Assembly: GCA_009777135.1 (NCBI GenBank)
Contig: WRMM01000007.1
Coordinates: 1-17,324 of the forward strand
DNA from: Candidatus Fibrimonadales bacterium
GTDB lineage: Bacteria; Fibrobacterota; Fibrobacteria; Fibrobacterales; Fibrobacteraceae
Length of the DNA stretch: 17,324 nucleotides
Direction: 5' to 3'
Numbering within the stretch: the first letter of the stretch is position 1; each line of letters starts with the position of its first letter. Both the position numbers and the translations under genes were made by a program. The notes under the pieces are model-generated. The model did not search any database, was not told where the DNA came from, and saw only the letters and a list, made by a program, of their open reading frames with translations. Below are positions 6,746 through 14,342 of the stretch, in pieces.

Positions 6746-7117
6746 TTAAAATTTAATTCCGCTTTCACGCATGCTCTCTGCGAGAGCCTGCACACGACCA
6801 TGGTAAATATAGCCTCCGCGATCAAAAACCACGGCTTCAATGCCTTTGGCTTTTGCGGCTTCGGCGAGCTTTGCGCCCAATTTGCGACTCTGCTCAGTTT
6901 TTGCCAGCTTGCCAAACTCGCCCTGAAACTCTTTTGAGCCAGTGGATAGCTGCAGTATTGAGACGTGCTTAACATCGTCTATAATCTGCGCAATCATATT
7001 TTTAAGAGTGCGGCGCACAACCAAACGCGGACGCTCCGTTGTGCCAGAAATTTTTTTGCGCACTCTAGAATGGCGAGCAAGCCTTGAATCCAATCTTTTT
7101 TTAGCTACATCATACAT
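6746..7117 (-). CDS. rplR: 50S ribosomal protein uL18
   Basis: Binds 5S rRNA in the central protuberance together with uL5. 123 residues with the expected basic start (KKRLDSRLARHSRVRKKISGT), ERPRLVVRRTLKNMIAQIIDD, and the tail AVVFDRGGYIYHGRVQALAE, a clear uL18 signature. ATG at 7117 lies 2 nt after the rplF stop, with an AGGGAAG ribosome site inside the end of rplF. Confidence 0.97.
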   Translation of the reverse strand: MYDVAKKRLDSRLARHSRVRKKISGTTERPRLVVRRTLKNMIAQIIDDVKHVSILQLSTGSKEFQGEFGKLAKTEQSRKLGAKLAEAAKAKGIEAVVFDRGGYIYHGRVQALAESMRESGIKF

Positions 7118-7119
7118 AA

Positions 7120-7662
7120 TTACTTCCCTGTCTTTTTGCCCTGTTTGCGCAAAATATACTCGCCAGAGTAGCGAATGCCTTTGCCTTTGTAAGGTTCTGG
7201 CCTGCGGTATTTGCGTATTTCCGCGGCAACCTGGCCAACTTTCTGTTTATCTATACCGCTGACCGTTATTTTCAGCTTGTCGTCGCTGGCTTTCAGCTCA
7301 ATGCCATCCGGAGCCTTGTATTCTACTGGATGTGAAAAACCAAGCACTAAATTCAAATCTTTGCCTTTCTGCTCTGCGCGATAGCCAACGCCAACAATTT
7401 CAAGGGTTTTTTGGAACCCTTTGCTAACGCCTTCTAGCATGTTCGCAACCAAAGCACGGCTTGTGCCATGAATTGAGCGTGAAAATTTCTGGTCGTCCGG
7501 TCTTTTTATTTCCAAGCCTTCGGAGGTTTTTTCAATGGAAACAACTTCGTGAAGAGTATGGGAAAGCGTGCCTTTCGGACCTTTAACGCTAACCATTTGG
7601 CCTTCAATTACAACTTCAACCTTTTCTGGAATGGTAATTATTTTTTTTCCTATTCTAGACAT
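7120..7662 (-). CDS. rplF: 50S ribosomal protein uL6
   Basis: Large-subunit protein near the sarcin-ricin loop and the factor-binding site. 180 residues, normal length, built of two duplicated alpha/beta domains. It starts MSRIGKKIITIPEKVEV and ends in the strongly conserved tail RRPEPYKGKGIRYSGEYI followed by Lys-rich residues. The central segment GFQKTLEIVGVGYRAEQKG is also typical. It begins 7 nt after the rpsH stop (TAG). Confidence 0.98.
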   Translation of the reverse strand: MSRIGKKIITIPEKVEVVIEGQMVSVKGPKGTLSHTLHEVVSIEKTSEGLEIKRPDDQKFSRSIHGTSRALVANMLEGVSKGFQKTLEIVGVGYRAEQKGKDLNLVLGFSHPVEYKAPDGIELKASDDKLKITVSGIDKQKVGQVAAEIRKYRRPEPYKGKGIRYSGEYILRKQGKKTGK

Positions 7663-7669
7663 CTTTTAC

Positions 7670-8068
7670 CTACCAAACCTTGCAGAGAACTTCGCCGCCA
7701 ACATTCTGTTTGCGAGCTTCGTGATCTGTCATTACACCTTGAGAAGTTGAAAGAATGGCATATCCAAGCCCGTTGAGCACTCTTGGCAGCTTTTCTGCAT
7801 TTGAGTAGCGGCGGAGACCCGGACGGCTAACGCGCTGTATTCCCTGAATTGCCGAAACGCCATTTGTGTAGCGAAGCAGCACTTTTATTATGCCTTGCTT
7901 TCCATCTTCAACAACAACATATTTTTTAATAAAGCCTTTTTCTTTTAGCACCCTTGCAATCTCCTGCTTCAAGTTGCTGCAAGGCACGTCTACCACGGGC
8001 AATCTTGCGGTAGAAGCATTGCGTATGCGAGTGAGCATATCGGCTATTGGATCTGTGATTCCTGACAT
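7670..8068 (-). CDS. rpsH: 30S ribosomal protein uS8
   Basis: Primary 16S rRNA-binding protein of the platform; in E. coli it also represses its own operon by binding spc mRNA. 132 residues: DPIADMLTRIRNA at the N-terminus, YVVVEDGKQGIIKVLLRY in the middle, and the C-terminal domain with RVSRPGLRRY and GYAILSTSQGVMTDHEARKQ, then NVGGEVLCKVW. The GVMTDxEAR motif and final W are family hallmarks. Whether autoregulation operates here cannot be read from sequence alone. Confidence 0.98.
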   Translation of the reverse strand: MSGITDPIADMLTRIRNASTARLPVVDVPCSNLKQEIARVLKEKGFIKKYVVVEDGKQGIIKVLLRYTNGVSAIQGIQRVSRPGLRRYSNAEKLPRVLNGLGYAILSTSQGVMTDHEARKQNVGGEVLCKVW

Positions 8069-8077
8069 ATTCTTCTC

Positions 8078-8263
8078 CTACCAAGACGATTTGGTTATGC
8101 CGGGTATTTCGCCGGCGAGTGCCATTTCGCGGAAACATATACGGCAAAGCCCAAAACGGCGCATAAAAGCATGCGGGCGGCCGCAACGGTTGCAGCGGTT
8201 ATAAACGCGAACGCCAAACTTGGGCGTTCTCTTGCATTTTTCAATCATTCTCTTGCTTGCCAT
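8078..8263 (-). CDS. rpsN: 30S ribosomal protein uS14, short zinc-binding type
   Basis: 61 residues, the compact zinc form (about 61) rather than the 89-101-residue zinc-free form. The zinc knuckles are C24/C27 (CNRC) and C40/C43 (CRIC), surrounding GRPHAFMRRFGL, and it ends GEIPGITKSSW. It starts at ATG 8263 with AGGA upstream. The 9-nt gaps to rplE and rpsH match the standard spc order. Confidence 0.98.
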   Translation of the reverse strand: MASKRMIEKCKRTPKFGVRVYNRCNRCGRPHAFMRRFGLCRICFREMALAGEIPGITKSSW

Positions 8264-8272
8264 AAAATTTTC

Positions 8273-8848
8273 CTATTGTTTTTCACCCGGTTTAGTTTCT
8301 TGCTGTTTGCGGAACGGCAAACCCAAAGTCTCCAAAAGCGCGCGGCCTTCTTCATCTGTTTTTGCCGAAGTCACAAAAATAACATCCATTCCCAGAGTTT
8401 GGGTAACCTTTTCTATATCCACTTCCACAAAAACGGTTTGCTCTTTTATGCCCATTGAGTAGTTGCCGCACCCGTCAAAACCACGCTGCGGAATGCCGCG
8501 AAAATCGCGAACTCGGGGCAAAGCCACGTTTATAAAGCGGTAAAGAAAATCCCACATGTTTTCGCCGTTCAGCGTAACCTTTGCGCCAATGTTCATGCCC
8601 TCGCGCAACTTGAAGTTGGCTATGGCATTCTTAGCTTTTGTAACCACGGCTTTTTGACCAGTGATAATAGTGAGGATATTTGCCGCCTCATCCACTATTT
8701 TGCGGTCTTTGTTTATTTTCTCGTGGCCAAGCGCTATGTTAAGCACTATCTTTCGCAAGCGCGGAACCTGCATCACGTTTTTATAGTTAAAACGTTTCTG
8801 CAAGGCAGGCACTGCTTCTTTTTTATAAATTTCTTTCAATATGCTCAT
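8273..8848 (-). CDS. rplE: 50S ribosomal protein uL5
   Basis: Binds 5S rRNA and contacts P-site tRNA and the bridge to uS13. 191 residues. Signatures: NVMQVPRLRKIVLNIALG, ITGQKAVVTKAKNAIANFKLREG, LPRVRDFRGI and GIKEQTVFVEVD. I chose ATG 8848 over a TTG at 8863: GAGGA (8857-8861) lies 8 nt upstream, and MSILKEIYKKEAVPAL matches the family start. The C-terminus (KQQETKPGEKQ) is a short hydrophilic tail. Confidence 0.96.
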   Translation of the reverse strand: MSILKEIYKKEAVPALQKRFNYKNVMQVPRLRKIVLNIALGHEKINKDRKIVDEAANILTIITGQKAVVTKAKNAIANFKLREGMNIGAKVTLNGENMWDFLYRFINVALPRVRDFRGIPQRGFDGCGNYSMGIKEQTVFVEVDIEKVTQTLGMDVIFVTSAKTDEEGRALLETLGLPFRKQQETKPGEKQ

Positions 8849-8856
8849 TTTGCAAA

Positions 8857-8861
8857 TCCTC
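8857..8861 (-). promoter_or_regulatory. Ribosome binding site deciding the rplE start
   Basis: Minus-strand GAGGA overlaps the rplX TGA stop (8860-8862) and sits 8 nt from ATG 8848. It lies inside the longer TTG-started frame, which argues against that longer form. Confidence 0.6.
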
Positions 8862-9165
8862 AAATTGCCTTGCCTGTTTTAACGCTAACCCTAATGCTTT
8901 TTTTGCCTGGCTCCCGCACTCTTTTTGTGCGAACGGGAACTCCGCCTTCCAAAAGCATAACATTAGAGATGGCTATAGGCATTTCTTTTTCAACAATACC
9001 GCCGTTCTGGTTTGTTTTATTGGGCTTTTCGTGCTTTTTGCGCACATTTACGCCATTTACCAAAACCTTGTTCAAATCCGGAAAAACCTTGAGCACAATG
9101 CCCTTTTTTCCTTTGTATTCACCGGATATAACTAAAACTTCATCATTCTTTTTTATTGCTGGCAT
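8860..9165 (-). CDS. rplX: 50S ribosomal protein uL24
   Basis: Early-assembly initiator protein of the large subunit. 101 residues. The KOW motif occupies about residues 5-32 (KKNDEVLVISGEYKGKKG then VLKV), followed by VLVNGVNVRKKHEKPN and a conserved Gly-rich turn (NQNGGIVEKEMPI). ATG shares one base with the rplN stop (TAATG). Confidence 0.97.
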   Translation of the reverse strand: MPAIKKNDEVLVISGEYKGKKGIVLKVFPDLNKVLVNGVNVRKKHEKPNKTNQNGGIVEKEMPIAISNVMLLEGGVPVRTKRVREPGKKSIRVSVKTGKAI

Positions 9166-9533
9166 TACAGTACCTCGGGAGCTAAAGATATAATCTTCAT
9201 GTATTTGCGGTCGCGAAGCTCACGGGCTACAGGGCCAAAAATACGAGTGCCGCGCGGTTCTCCATCTTTGTTTATGAGAACCGCAGCATTGTCGGAAAAA
9301 CGAATGAAGCTGCCGTCTTTGCGGCCAAACTCTTTGCGAGTGCGAACCACCACGGCATGAGCAACGGAACCTTTTTTCACCTTGCTCTGCGGAATGGCAT
9401 CTTTCACGCTCACTACAATTTTATCTCCAATGCGCGCATAACGGGTGTTTGAACCACCCAGCACTCGGATGCAGGCGACTTCCTTGGCTCCGCTGTTGTC
9501 GGCCACGACTAGTCTGGTTTCTTCTTGAATCAT
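9165..9533 (-). CDS. rplN: 50S ribosomal protein uL14
   Basis: Large-subunit protein at the subunit interface, forming bridges to 16S rRNA. 122 residues, the usual size. It begins MIQEETRLVVADNSGAKEV, continues RIGDKIVVSVKDA and AHAVVVRTRKEFGRKDGSFI, and ends RGTRIFGPVARELRD and KIISLAPEVL, all canonical. ATG at 9533 with AAGG upstream; 20 nt after rpsQ. Confidence 0.98.
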   Translation of the reverse strand: MIQEETRLVVADNSGAKEVACIRVLGGSNTRYARIGDKIVVSVKDAIPQSKVKKGSVAHAVVVRTRKEFGRKDGSFIRFSDNAAVLINKDGEPRGTRIFGPVARELRDRKYMKIISLAPEVL

Positions 9534-9553
9534 AAAGCCTTACTCCAAAAAAA

Positions 9554-9838
9554 CTATTTCTTTTTCTCCACTATTCGCACCAAACGCCAGCGCTTGGTTG
9601 CAGATAGAGGTCTTGTTTCCATTATTTCTACCAAATCGCCTTTTTTTGCCTCGTTTTTTTCATCGTGGGCTTTGAATTTTTTGCTGGTAGTCATAATTTT
9701 ATTGTAAACAGGGTGACGTTTGCGATTTTCAACGACAACCGTGATGGTTTTTTCCATCTTGTCAGAAAATACAACGCCCAGCCTGACTTTGCGGCGATTT
9801 CTTTCTTCGCTCTTCTCTTTGCTCATTTCTTCACTCAT
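9554..9838 (-). CDS. rpsQ: 30S ribosomal protein uS17
   Basis: Primary 16S rRNA-binding OB-fold protein. 94 residues. After a charged N-terminal stretch of about 16 residues (MSEEMSKEKSEERNRR) comes the core: RLGVVFSDKMEKTITVVVE, YNKIMTTSKKFKAHDE and VEIMETRPLSATKRWRL. Its ATG overlaps the rpmC stop (ATGA), so the extended start is favoured, although an internal ATG at residue 5 is also possible. Confidence 0.96.
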   Translation of the reverse strand: MSEEMSKEKSEERNRRKVRLGVVFSDKMEKTITVVVENRKRHPVYNKIMTTSKKFKAHDEKNEAKKGDLVEIMETRPLSATKRWRLVRIVEKKK

Positions 9839-10038
9839 TTTTTTCTCCTGGCTGTGGCTATCGTTTTCACTCTGGCTATGTCTTTGCGAATTTCGCGTAT
9901 AATATTCGGATTGTCCACATGGCCAGTTTTCAATTCAAAACGGGTTTTAAGCAAATTGAGGCCCAAGTCTTTGAGTCTTTCTTTGAGCTGCTCGTCGCTT
10001 AAAGCGTTCATCTCTTTCATTTTCTCTTTGTGTTTCAT
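9835..10038 (-). CDS. rpmC: 50S ribosomal protein uL29
   Basis: Small helical protein beside the exit tunnel, near the docking site of trigger factor and SRP. 67 residues with two predicted helices: LSDEQLKERLKDLGLNLLKT then NIIREIRKDIARVKTIATARR. The RFELKTGHVDNP linker is the usual uL29 motif. ATG shares one base with the rplP stop (TAATG), and the stop overlaps rpsQ (ATGA). Confidence 0.96.
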   Translation of the reverse strand: MKHKEKMKEMNALSDEQLKERLKDLGLNLLKTRFELKTGHVDNPNIIREIRKDIARVKTIATARRKK

Positions 10039-10451
10039 TATATCTCCGAAGCCTCAACAATTTTAACTTTTATAGGCAGCTTTTGAGCAGCTCCGCTCAA
10101 AGCCTCTATGGCAAGATTTCTTTCTACGCCAGCCATCTCAAACAAAATGCGGCCAGGCAGCACTACAGCTGCCCAAAATTCCGGAGCACCCTTGCCCTTT
10201 CCCATACGGGTTTCGGCAGGCTTTTTAGAAACGGGCTTGTCTGGAAACACGCGGATCCAAACGCGACCGCCTCTTTTGATTTTGCGAGTCATGCAAATAC
10301 GGGCAGCCTCTATTTGGCGAGCCGTTAGCCAGCATTGCTCAAGAGCCTGGATGCCAAAATTGCCAAAGGCAATATAATCGCCGCTGGTGGCAACGCCTTT
10401 CATGCGGCCTTTCATCATTTTACGGAATTTTGTTTTCTTTGGGCTAAGCAT
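10038..10451 (-). CDS. rplP: 50S ribosomal protein uL16
   Basis: Large-subunit protein near the peptidyl-transferase centre and A-site tRNA elbow. 137 residues. It begins MLSPKKTKFRKMMKGRMKG and shows LTARQIEAARICMTRKIKRG, RVFPDKPVSKKPAETRMGKG and GAPEFWAAVVLPGRILFEM, a complete family match. The start lies 3 nt after the rpsC stop, with AAAGGAT upstream. Confidence 0.98.
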   Translation of the reverse strand: MLSPKKTKFRKMMKGRMKGVATSGDYIAFGNFGIQALEQCWLTARQIEAARICMTRKIKRGGRVWIRVFPDKPVSKKPAETRMGKGKGAPEFWAAVVLPGRILFEMAGVERNLAIEALSGAAQKLPIKVKIVEASEI

Positions 10452-10454
10452 AAA

Positions 10455-11123
10455 TTAAATCCTTTTTGGTTCGTTAGAGGCAAAATCCCCTTTGCGAAGT
10501 TTTTCTCCGTGCATAATCCAGACTTTTACGCCATTGGTGCCGTAAAGAGTTTTTGCGGTAGCGGTGGCATAGTCAATATCAGCGCGAAGTGTGTGCAGCG
10601 GAACTCTGCCCTCAGCGTATTTCTCAACGCGGGCAATTTCTGCTCCACCCAAACGACCGCCTATTTGAATACGGATGCCCTCAACGCCAAAACGCATGGC
10701 ATTTTGAATGGCGCGCTTCATGGCTCTGCGGCCCGTTACGCGTTTTTCCAGCTGGCGGGCAATGTTTTCTGCTACCAGCTTGGCATCTGTTTCGCCTCTT
10801 TTAATTTCCACTATCTCAATATGGACATCTTTTTTGGTCACAATTTTCAATTCTTCTTTCAAGCCGTCTACAACCTCGCCTTTGCGGCCAATTATAACGC
10901 CTGGGCGCGCAGTGTGGATTAAAACCTCTACGGTGTTCTTTGTGCGGCGAATTTCTATTTTGGAAATTTGCGCGCCTTCAAATCTTTTGGATAAATAACG
11001 GCGAACCTGTATATCGTTGAGAATGAATTTTGAAAAATCCCTTTTTTTCTCAACAAACCATTGGGAATCCCATGTTTTGATGATTCCTAAGCGCAAACCG
11101 TTTGGATGTGTTTTTTGACCCAT
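10455..11123 (-). CDS. rpsC: 30S ribosomal protein uS3
   Basis: Head protein lining the mRNA entry tunnel, with helicase-associated function together with uS4 and uS5. 222 residues. It begins MGQKTHPNGLRLGI. A type II KH domain has GRKG at residues 79-82 within RPGVIIGRKGEVVDGL. The C-terminal domain (GIRIQIGGRLGGAEIARVE, LRADIDYATA, YGTNGVKVWI) is standard. ATG at 11123 has GGAG 6 nt upstream; the gap to rplV is 12 nt. Confidence 0.98.
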   Translation of the reverse strand: MGQKTHPNGLRLGIIKTWDSQWFVEKKRDFSKFILNDIQVRRYLSKRFEGAQISKIEIRRTKNTVEVLIHTARPGVIIGRKGEVVDGLKEELKIVTKKDVHIEIVEIKRGETDAKLVAENIARQLEKRVTGRRAMKRAIQNAMRFGVEGIRIQIGGRLGGAEIARVEKYAEGRVPLHTLRADIDYATATAKTLYGTNGVKVWIMHGEKLRKGDFASNEPKRI

Positions 11124-11135
11124 TAATAACTCCGA

Positions 11136-11576
11136 CTAGTCCGAAACTACCACTGTAAGGTGAGACAGTGACTTGTGAATAGGGAACGCTCTTCCGTGTG
11201 AGCGAGGCCTTGCTCTTTTTATAATGGGACCTCCGTCTGCGAAAATAGCGCGTATCTTTAACTCGCTCGCCGCCTTGGCGGTTCCGCCTTTTTTGGCGCG
11301 AGCCTGATTATAATTGTTTATAGCGGTCTTCAAAGTTTTTTCAACTATGGGAGCGCCTTTTAATTTGGTGCGCATAACCGAAAGGATGCCAAATGCTCTT
11401 TCAACTGAACCGCTCCGCAAAATATTAAGCAAGCGGCGCATTTTCAGCACGCCGTAGCGAACATTGGTCAATTTGGCTACGCCATAGCAAATGTCAGTTG
11501 CATCTTCGTTTTCCAAGATGGACACGCCAACGGCAACATTAACCAAAATCTGCTTTGTTTTTACTTTTTCGCTCAT
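11136..11576 (-). CDS. rplV: 50S ribosomal protein uL22, divergent and N-terminally extended
   Basis: Large-subunit protein whose beta-hairpin lines the exit tunnel; the hairpin tip can affect macrolide sensitivity. 146 residues against roughly 110-118 usually. The C-terminal part is typical: ASELKIRAIFADGGPIIKRA, RPRSHGRAFPIHKSLSHLTV. The N-terminal part is not: about 35 residues precede the core, and the usual VRxSPRKARLV segment reads VRYGVLKMRRLLNILRSG, lacking the SPRKAR motif. GGAGG 6 nt before ATG 11576 and an ATGA overlap with rpsS support this start. Confidence 0.93.
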   Translation of the reverse strand: MSEKVKTKQILVNVAVGVSILENEDATDICYGVAKLTNVRYGVLKMRRLLNILRSGSVERAFGILSVMRTKLKGAPIVEKTLKTAINNYNQARAKKGGTAKAASELKIRAIFADGGPIIKRARPRSHGRAFPIHKSLSHLTVVVSD

Positions 11577-11854
11577 TTTTTACCTCCGGATTTCTCATCC
11601 TTGCGGTGCCCCTTAAATTCGCGAGTGGGGGAAAATTCTCCAAGCTTGTGCCCAACCATATTTTCGGAAACATATACGGGTATAAATTTTCTGCCGTTGT
11701 AAACGGAGAATGTTAAGCCTACCATATCCGGAACTATAGTGGAACGGCGCGACCATGTTTTAATGGCTTGTTTTTTGCCGGATGCAATCATTTCTTGGGT
11801 TTTCTTCAAAACCGAAGTGTCAACAAATGCTCCTTTTTTTAAAGATCTTGACAT
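11573..11854 (-). CDS. rpsS: 30S ribosomal protein uS19
   Basis: Head protein that works with uS13 in intersubunit bridging. 93 residues, standard length: MSRSLKKGAFVD, IKTWSRRSTIVPDMVG, YNGRKFIPVYVSENMVGHKL and GEFSPTREFKGHRKDEK. It begins 6 nt after rplB and overlaps rplV by ATGA at its stop. A nearer ATG overlapping the rplB stop (11859-11861) is out of frame and dead-ends after about 13 codons. Confidence 0.98.
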   Translation of the reverse strand: MSRSLKKGAFVDTSVLKKTQEMIASGKKQAIKTWSRRSTIVPDMVGLTFSVYNGRKFIPVYVSENMVGHKLGEFSPTREFKGHRKDEKSGGKK

Positions 11855-11860
11855 TAACCA

Positions 11861-12694
11861 TTACCTCTTCTTCTGACGGTGGCGTACTATCATTTTATCG
11901 GTACGTTTATTGTTGCGGGTTTTCTTGCCCTTGGAGTTTTTGCCCCAGGGAGAACATGGGTGGCGACCACCAGAGGTGCGGCCTTCGCCGCCGCCAAGAG
12001 GGTGATCTACCGGATTCATAACCACGCCGCGCACGGACGGGCGAATGCCTAGCCAGCGACTGCGACCGGCAGAACCGGAAACTTCGTTATTGTGGTCTGT
12101 ATTGGATATTTGCCCGATGGTAGCAAGGCAAGTAGCCAAAATCAAGCGAACTTCGCCAGAAGGCAAGCGAACTTGGCAATACTTTTCATCTTTTGCAACC
12201 AATTCCGCAGATGTGCCCGCAGAGCGAGCCAATTGACCGCCACGGCCTGGTTTCAATTCAATATTATGGATTTGCGCATTCAATGGTATGTTTTTGAGCG
12301 GCATTGTGTTGCCTACCTTATATTCTGCGCCGGGGCCAGAAACAAGCTGATCGCCTACTTTTATCCCATGAGGAGCCAAAATATAGGCTCTGCTTCCATT
12401 TGCGTATTTAACAAGCGCAATGTAAGCGGAGCGGTTTGGATCGTATTCAATTGTTTCTATTTTGCAGGTCATGCCTGTTAAGGATTTTCTTTGGAAATCT
12501 ATGATACGATAACGCCTTTTATGGCCACCGCCGCGGCGACGAACTGAAATGTGGCCTTGGTTATCGCGGCCTGAACTTCTTTTTATGCCAACGGTAAGCG
12601 GCTTATAGGGCTTTTCTGCTGTAACCTCTTCTTTTGTGCTAATTTGCTTGTAGCGCAAAGTAGGAGTGGTTGGCTTGTAACTTTTTATTCCCAT
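11861..12694 (-). CDS. rplB: 50S ribosomal protein uL2
   Basis: Essential large-subunit protein close to the peptidyl-transferase centre. 277 residues. N-terminal RNA-binding region with HISVRRRGGGHKRRYRIIDF, a central OB-like domain (YIALVKYANGSRAYILAPHG), an SH3-like barrel, and the C-terminal loop GVVMNPVDHPLGGGEGRTSG, whose H231 corresponds to the conserved E. coli His229 implicated in peptidyl-transferase function. The Lys/Arg-rich tail ends RHRQKKR. ATG 12694 has AGAGG upstream. Confidence 0.98.
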   Translation of the reverse strand: MGIKSYKPTTPTLRYKQISTKEEVTAEKPYKPLTVGIKRSSGRDNQGHISVRRRGGGHKRRYRIIDFQRKSLTGMTCKIETIEYDPNRSAYIALVKYANGSRAYILAPHGIKVGDQLVSGPGAEYKVGNTMPLKNIPLNAQIHNIELKPGRGGQLARSAGTSAELVAKDEKYCQVRLPSGEVRLILATCLATIGQISNTDHNNEVSGSAGRSRWLGIRPSVRGVVMNPVDHPLGGGEGRTSGGRHPCSPWGKNSKGKKTRNNKRTDKMIVRHRQKKR

Positions 12695-12705
12695 AATAAT
12701 TCCTC

Positions 12706-13023
12706 TTAACCCATTCCTTCAAACTCGGATATTTTTTGACCGGGTTTCAGTTTAACGTATGCTTTTTTCCAATTAGGCAATTTGCCTGTGGTTATTTTGG
12801 TTCTCAGCTGGGCGCGCTTTACTTTGCCACGCATAATCAATGTGTTCACATTGCTTACCTGAACGCCAAAATAACTCTCAATCGCCTTTTTTATTTCAAA
12901 TTTATTAACCTTTAGAGCAACGCGAAACACATAAGTGTAAGCATCGTTCAAACGGTCATAGCTTTTTTTAACAGTTTTGTCTGTGATATGGGGCGAAATC
13001 AAAACTTGATATGCTTCTTTCAT
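12706..13023 (-). CDS. rplW: 50S ribosomal protein uL23
   Basis: Exit-tunnel protein that docks trigger factor and SRP. 105 residues. It begins with the typical YQVLISPHITDKTVKK, continues YTYVFRVALKVNKFEIKKAI and YFGVQVSNVNTLIMRGK, and ends in the acidic tail ISEFEGMG. The ATG overlaps the rplD stop by four bases (ATGA). Confidence 0.96.
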   Translation of the reverse strand: MKEAYQVLISPHITDKTVKKSYDRLNDAYTYVFRVALKVNKFEIKKAIESYFGVQVSNVNTLIMRGKVKRAQLRTKITTGKLPNWKKAYVKLKPGQKISEFEGMG

Positions 13024-13646
13024 CTTAGGCCTCCAGTCAGTAATTTCAAAGCGTCTTGAGACATGAGTATAAAGCGCGCGCGCATAACATCGTAGGTATT
13101 TACATCTTTAATCCAAGCCCAGCGCGCCCAAGGCACGTTTGTTAAAGAGCGGATTAAATTGCGTTCTTCTGGGGTAGCCAAAAACAGCACGTTTTTCTGC
13201 TCAAACCCAGCCTTGCCTGCTACTGCCAAAAAATCCTTTGTTTTTGGCGAAGAAAAATCAAATTTCTCAAAAAGCCCTATGCGGCTCTCTTTTGCCCTGC
13301 TAGAAAGCGCAGAGCGGAAAGCCAGTCTTTTTACTTTTTTATTCACTTTTTCAAAGTATTTGTGTTTTTTTGGACCATGGGCTTTGTTGCCGCGAACCCA
13401 AACAGGAGATGTGTTCTGGCCAGCGCGAGCTTGGCCTGTTCCCTTTTGTTTCCAAGGTTTGCGAGTTCCGCCGCTGATTTCTGATTTGCTTTTGGAATGA
13501 GCAGTTCCTTGCCTGCGGTTGTTCAAAATGGCTTTTACGGCTAAGTAAATAGCAATTTCGTTTGGCTCTATGCCAAAAAACTCAACTGGAAGCTCTATTT
13601 CTGACTTAAATTCGCCACTGGATGCGTATAATTTTGCATTAGACAT
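13020..13646 (-). CDS. rplD: 50S ribosomal protein uL4
   Basis: Exit-tunnel protein; in E. coli it also autoregulates the S10 operon through the leader before rpsJ. 208 residues. The tunnel loop is conserved: RQGTAHSKSKSEISGGTRKP, WKQKGTGQARAGQNTSPVWV and GPKKHKYFEKVNKKVKRLA. The C-terminal portion (LTNVPWARWAWIKDVNTYDV) is less typical, with an aromatic insertion before the usual NTYDV. Only 12 nt separate tuf and rpsJ here, so there is no room for an E. coli-style S10 leader. Its start shares one base with the rplC stop (TAATG). Confidence 0.97.
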   Translation of the reverse strand: MSNAKLYASSGEFKSEIELPVEFFGIEPNEIAIYLAVKAILNNRRQGTAHSKSKSEISGGTRKPWKQKGTGQARAGQNTSPVWVRGNKAHGPKKHKYFEKVNKKVKRLAFRSALSSRAKESRIGLFEKFDFSSPKTKDFLAVAGKAGFEQKNVLFLATPEERNLIRSLTNVPWARWAWIKDVNTYDVMRARFILMSQDALKLLTGGLR

Positions 13647-14314
13647 TAGCCTTTCCTCACTACGATTATGCCGTTTTTAGGACCAGGCACCGCACCGCGC
13701 ACAAATATTAAATTACGTTCAATATCAATTTTCTCTATTTGAATATTCTTTATAGTTACGTTCTTGTTTCCAAAACGGCCAGGCATCTTTTTGCCGGGGA
13801 ATACTCTGCCTGGGTATGAGTGAGCGCCTATGGAGCCCGGTTCGCGAATATTGTGGGTGCCGTGGCTTTCGGGACCTCTGTGGAAACCCCAGCGTTTGAT
13901 GGTGCCAGAAAAGCCATGCCCTTTGGAAACGCCAGAAACTTTTATAAGTTCGGTTTCTTTGAATATGGAGGCATCGTATTTTTTGCCGACCGGCCATGCA
14001 GCAACATCTTCTGCATCAAATTCGCAGAGATAGCGAGGCACCTGAACTCCTCTTGGGCTTTCCCAAGGTTTGTTTTCGGCGGCCTTTTCCAATTCAGGCA
14101 CAAGGTGCTTGAACTGCATAGCGTATGACTTTGTTGTTCTTTGAACTTTCTGTTCGCCAAAAGCCACCTGAACTGCAGTATAGCCGTCTCTTTCTTTTGT
14201 TCTGTGAAGAACAACGGTGCAAGGGCCCGCTTCTAGCACCGTAACGGGAACTGAATCTCCGTCTTCGGTAAAGATTCGGGTCATGCCCAATTTTTTTGCA
14301 AGTATTCCGTTCAT
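13646..14314 (-). CDS. rplC: 50S ribosomal protein uL3
   Basis: Early-assembly protein reaching towards the peptidyl-transferase centre. 222 residues. It begins MNGILAKKLGMTRIFTEDG and carries the hallmark internal stretch KGHGFSGTIKRWGFHRGPES then GSIGAHSYPGRVFPGKKMPG. The C-terminus ends VRGAVPGPKNGIIVVRKG. ATG at 14314 has AAGGAA about 10 nt upstream. The 28-nt spacer after rpsJ is the longest gap between coding genes in the cluster and holds nothing obvious. Confidence 0.98.
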   Translation of the reverse strand: MNGILAKKLGMTRIFTEDGDSVPVTVLEAGPCTVVLHRTKERDGYTAVQVAFGEQKVQRTTKSYAMQFKHLVPELEKAAENKPWESPRGVQVPRYLCEFDAEDVAAWPVGKKYDASIFKETELIKVSGVSKGHGFSGTIKRWGFHRGPESHGTHNIREPGSIGAHSYPGRVFPGKKMPGRFGNKNVTIKNIQIEKIDIERNLIFVRGAVPGPKNGIIVVRKG

Positions 14315-14342
14315 ACAAAAACAATTCCTTAAACTATTTGCC

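Noticed and set aside
8849..8863. TTG start for rplE at 8863
   Set aside because: It lies upstream of the ribosome site for ATG 8848 and adds residues not typical of uL5.
11821..11861. Short frame starting at an ATG that overlaps the rplB stop
   Set aside because: It stops after about 13 codons, is out of frame with rpsS, and matches no known peptide. The rpsS ATG at 11854 explains the ribosome site.
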